In this document: positions 61,499-64,000 of the stretch, in pieces
Layout of the letters: the number at the start of each line of letters is the position of its first letter
Position numbering within the stretch: the first letter of the stretch is position 1
DNA from: Scleromatobacter humisilvae
Lineage (GTDB): Bacteria; Pseudomonadota; Gammaproteobacteria; Burkholderiales; Burkholderiaceae_C
Length of the DNA stretch: 64,000 nt
Assembly: GCF_023231945.1 (NCBI RefSeq)
Contig: NZ_JAJLJH010000001.1
Coordinates: forward strand, 682,001-746,000
Direction: 5' to 3'
Program-made: the position numbers and the translations under genes
Notes under the pieces: model-generated
Seen by the model: only the letters and a program-made list of their open reading frames with translations
What the model was told of the DNA's origin: nothing
The model's database searches: none

Positions 61499-63382
61499 TC
61501 AGATCTGCACGCGCGTGCCCAGCTCGATCACCGAGTTGTTGGGCAGGCGGAAGAACTCCACCACGCTGCCGGCGTTGCGCGTCATCGCGGCGAACAGGCG
61601 CTCGCGCCAGTGCGCCATGCCGTCGCCGCGCGTGGGCACCACCACCTCGCGGCTGAGGAAGTAGCTGGTGGTGAACTCCTCCACCTCGAGGCCGTGCGGG
61701 CGGCACAGCGTCAGGGCCTGCGGGATGTCGGGCGTGTTCTTGAAGCCGTAGTTGACCGTCACGCGCCAGAAGCCGCGCGCCAGCGGCTCGACCTGCACGC
61801 GGTCCGCGAACGGGATCCACGGCACCTCGTGGAACTTGACCGTGAGGATGACGTTGGTCTCGTGCAACACCTGGTTGTGCTTCAGGTTGTGCAGCAGCGC
61901 CTGCGGCACGGTGCCGACGTTGGCCACGGTGAAGACCGCCGTGCGCGGCGTGCGCACGATGTCGTCGGAGGCCAGTGCCGTGATGAACGGGATCAGGTCG
62001 GGGTCGTCGCGGCGGATGCTCTCGAGCAGCAGTTCGCGCCCGCGCTTCCACGTCGACATGATCGCGAACATCACCATCGCCAGCAGCAGCGGGAACCAGC
62101 CGCCGTGCAGGAACTTCAGCGAGCAGGCCGCGACGAGCAGCCCGTCCAGCAGCATGAAGAAGCCCGTGGCGGACAGCGCGATCCACAACGGGAAGCCCCA
62201 GCCGTAGCGCACGACGAAGTAGGTGAGCGTGGTGTCGATCAGCATCGTCACCGTGACCGCGATACCGTACGCCGACGTGAGCGCCGACACGCTGCCGAAG
62301 CCCACGACCGCGCAGATCACCGCCACCATCAGCGCCCAGTTGACGCGCGGCAGGTAGATCTGGCCGGCCTCGCGCACCGAGGTGTAGACGACCTCCATGC
62401 GCGGCAGGAAGCCGAGCTGGATCGCCTGCTTGGCCATCGAGAACGCGCCGGAGATCACGGCCTGCGAGGCGATGACCGCGGCCACCGCGGCGAACGCCAC
62501 CACCGGCAGCACCCAGGTCGACGGGAACAGGCGGAAGAACGGGTTCTCGATCGCGCCCGGGTCGCGAATCAGCAGCGCGCCCTGCCCCATGTAGTTGAGC
62601 GCCAGCGCCGGCAGCACCATCGTGCTCCAGGCCAGGCGGATGGGCGTCTTGCCGAAGTGGCCCATGTCGGCATACAGCGCCTCGGCGCCGGTGAGCGCGA
62701 GCACGATGGCGCCGAGCGCGGCCAGCACGTGCCAGCCGCGATCGAGCAGGAACTGGCCGGCGTAGTACGGGTTGAGCGCGAAGAGGATCTCGGGCGCCTG
62801 GAAGATGTGCAGCGCGCCGACGATGGCCAGCAGGCTGAACCACACCACCAGGATCGGCCCGAACGCCTTGCCGAACGCGCCGGTGCCGAAGCGCTGCGCG
62901 GAGAACAGCGCCACCAGGATCAGCACCGACAAGGGCACGACATAGGACTGCAGCGCCGGCGTGACGACCTCCAGCCCTTCGACCGCGCCCATCACCGTGA
63001 CCGCCGGCGTGATGACGCTGTCGCCGAAGAACAGCGTCGCCCCGAACATCCCGACCAGCATGATCAGCGTGCGCCGCTGCGGCGTGCCGCCGGCCGCCTT
63101 GGCCGCGAGCGCGGTCAGCGCCATCGCGCCGCCTTCGCCGTTGTTGTCGGCCCGCAGGATCAGGATCACGTACTTGAGCGTGACGACGAGCATCAGGCCC
63201 CAGAAGATCGTCGAGATCGCGCCGATGAGGTGGTGCGTGTCGAGCGGCACGCCGACTCCGGAGACCGGCACGAAGATCTCGTGCAGGGTATAGAGCGGAC
63301 TCGTGCCGATGTCACCGTAGACGACGCCCAGTGCGCCCAGCGTCATGGCCCCGAGGCCCGCGCCGCCTTGCTTGCTGCTCAT
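61499..63382 (-). CDS. kup: Potassium uptake protein Kup
   Basis: A 627-residue Kup/HAK-type K+/H+ symporter. It begins [22 protein letters not shown], the family signature, followed by about twelve membrane helices ([23 protein letters not shown], and so on) and a cytoplasmic C-terminal domain ending [21 protein letters not shown]. The ATG at 63382 (MSSKQGG) gives the usual start; the in-frame sequence upstream is Arg-rich leader. It is divergent from corA. Confidence 0.95.
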   Translation of the reverse strand: MSSKQGGAGLGAMTLGALGVVYGDIGTSPLYTLHEIFVPVSGVGVPLDTHHLIGAISTIFWGLMLVVTLKYVILILRADNNGEGGAMALTALAAKAAGGTPQRRTLIMLVGMFGATLFFGDSVITPAVTVMGAVEGLEVVTPALQSYVVPLSVLILVALFSAQRFGTGAFGKAFGPILVVWFSLLAIVGALHIFQAPEILFALNPYYAGQFLLDRGWHVLAALGAIVLALTGAEALYADMGHFGKTPIRLAWSTMVLPALALNYMGQGALLIRDPGAIENPFFRLFPSTWVLPVVAFAAVAAVIASQAVISGAFSMAKQAIQLGFLPRMEVVYTSVREAGQIYLPRVNWALMVAVICAVVGFGSVSALTSAYGIAVTVTMLIDTTLTYFVVRYGWGFPLWIALSATGFFMLLDGLLVAACSLKFLHGGWFPLLLAMVMFAIMSTWKRGRELLLESIRRDDPDLIPFITALASDDIVRTPRTAVFTVANVGTVPQALLHNLKHNQVLHETNVILTVKFHEVPWIPFADRVQVEPLARGFWRVTVNYGFKNTPDIPQALTLCRPHGLEVEEFTTSYFLSREVVVPTRGDGMAHWRERLFAAMTRNAGSVVEFFRLPNNSVIELGTRVQI

Positions 63383-63537
63383 GGAAACGTCTCTGCGGGA
63401 TCGAGCCGGCGCTGTTGGTCGAGCGCGCATTTTGACCCACGCACGCGTGACACCGCCACCGCGCCGCGCAAATGCGTGGTTTCGGCGCCCGTCCGGCGTC
63501 TTGGTTACAGTGGCAGATCCCTTGCCCGAAGCCGCCA

Positions 63538-64000
63538 ATGCTGATCAACTGCGTCGCCTACGAGAACGGCACCAAGCTCGCCGACATCCCCGTCGCGGAG
63601 ATCAGCAACTATCTCGCGCGCCCGGGCTGCTTCGTCTGGGTCGCGCTCAAGGACGCCACGCCCGAGGAAATGGCGACGATGCAGGCGGAGTTCGACCTGC
63701 ACCCGCTGGCCGTGGAGGACTCGCTGCACGGCCACCAGCGGCCCAAGGTCGAGGAGTATGGCGACACGCTGTTCGCGGTCGTGCACACCGTCGAGATGAC
63801 GCCCACGGACCAGATCACCACCGGCGAGGTCGACATCTTCGTCGGCCCGAAGTTCGTGCTGTCGGTGCGCAACCGCAGCAACCAGAACCTGCTGCAGGTG
63901 CGCGAACGCTCCGAGCGCGAGCCGCAGTTGCTGCGCCACGGGCCAGCCTTCGTCTTCTACGCGCTGCTCGACGCGGTGGTCGACCGCTACTTCCCCATCA
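63538..64000 (+). CDS. corA: Magnesium/cobalt transporter CorA, N-terminal part (truncated by window end)
   Basis: The first 154 codons of a CorA-type divalent cation channel. The cytoplasmic N-domain shows [43 protein letters not shown], and [16 protein letters not shown]. The GMN membrane signature lies beyond the window. The ATG at 63538 is about 155 bases from the divergent kup start. Confidence 0.9.
   Translation, partial: MLINCVAYENGTKLADIPVAEISNYLARPGCFVWVALKDATPEEMATMQAEFDLHPLAVEDSLHGHQRPKVEEYGDTLFAVVHTVEMTPTDQITTGEVDIFVGPKFVLSVRNRSNQNLLQVRERSEREPQLLRHGPAFVFYALLDAVVDRYFPI

Overview
The window is a high-GC, densely coded bacterial chromosome segment. FlhDC, MotAB, split che clusters, a PEP-CTERM protein and many GxxCGGG-type lipoproteins suggest a motile betaproteobacterium of the Burkholderiales, probably close to Roseateles/Mitsuaria. 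The genus is inferred from gene content, not proven. I saw no rRNA, tRNA, CRISPR array, insertion sequence or prophage.

Layout. 1-2030 (minus): a translation-coupled three-gene operon (DUF6502-type protein, tandem-repeat lipoprotein, small protein) whose first start codon lies in a perfect palindrome. 2235-7440 (plus): flhD, flhC, a membrane methyltransferase, motA, motB, cheY, cheZ. 7622-11646: exported nucleoside hydrolase, DUF1801 protein, RCC1-repeat lipoprotein and a 2OG-Fe(II) oxygenase with a possible leaderless promoter. 11649-13459 (minus): a receiver-histidine kinase and its NarL-type regulator. 13702-18814 (plus): second chemotaxis cluster (CheZ-like protein, CheY, CheA, MCP, CheW). 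18886-24637: a small lipoprotein, then two coupled paralogous FG-GAP lipoproteins. 24706-38887: mixed metabolism (SGNH hydrolase, MurA-like enzyme, DUF488, phosphoesterase, FtsX/YbbP permease, DODA-type dioxygenase, GNAT, second MCP, adenine deaminase, TauE, unknown HExxE protein, glutaminase, D-amino-acid PLP enzyme). 39029-41102: exported cupredoxin, DUF3034 protein and an exported truncated haemoglobin. 41089-47712: two SDRs with a LysR regulator, YdeI-like protein, GST, ornithine cyclodeaminase with a divergent Lrp regulator, and a FrnE-like DsbA. 48080-52037: PEP-CTERM protein behind a structured leader, then a large secreted subtilase. 52122-57800: two exported hypotheticals, then puuB-puuA divergent from a MocR-type regulator. 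57892-64000: diguanylate cyclase, large lipoprotein, Kup, and the start of CorA.

Functional links. FlhDC is the flagellar master regulator; FliA (sigma-28)-like sequences precede motA, cheW and the second MCP, which fits one motility regulon over separated loci. Nitrogen and amino-acid salvage recurs (puuAB, ornithine cyclodeaminase, glutaminase, D-amino-acid enzyme, adenine deaminase, nucleoside hydrolase), and several loci are paired with a divergent dedicated regulator and visible operator-like repeats. The least explained units are the DUF6502/repeat-lipoprotein operon, the exported cupredoxin-DUF3034-globin set, and the hairpin-rich leader before the PEP-CTERM gene.
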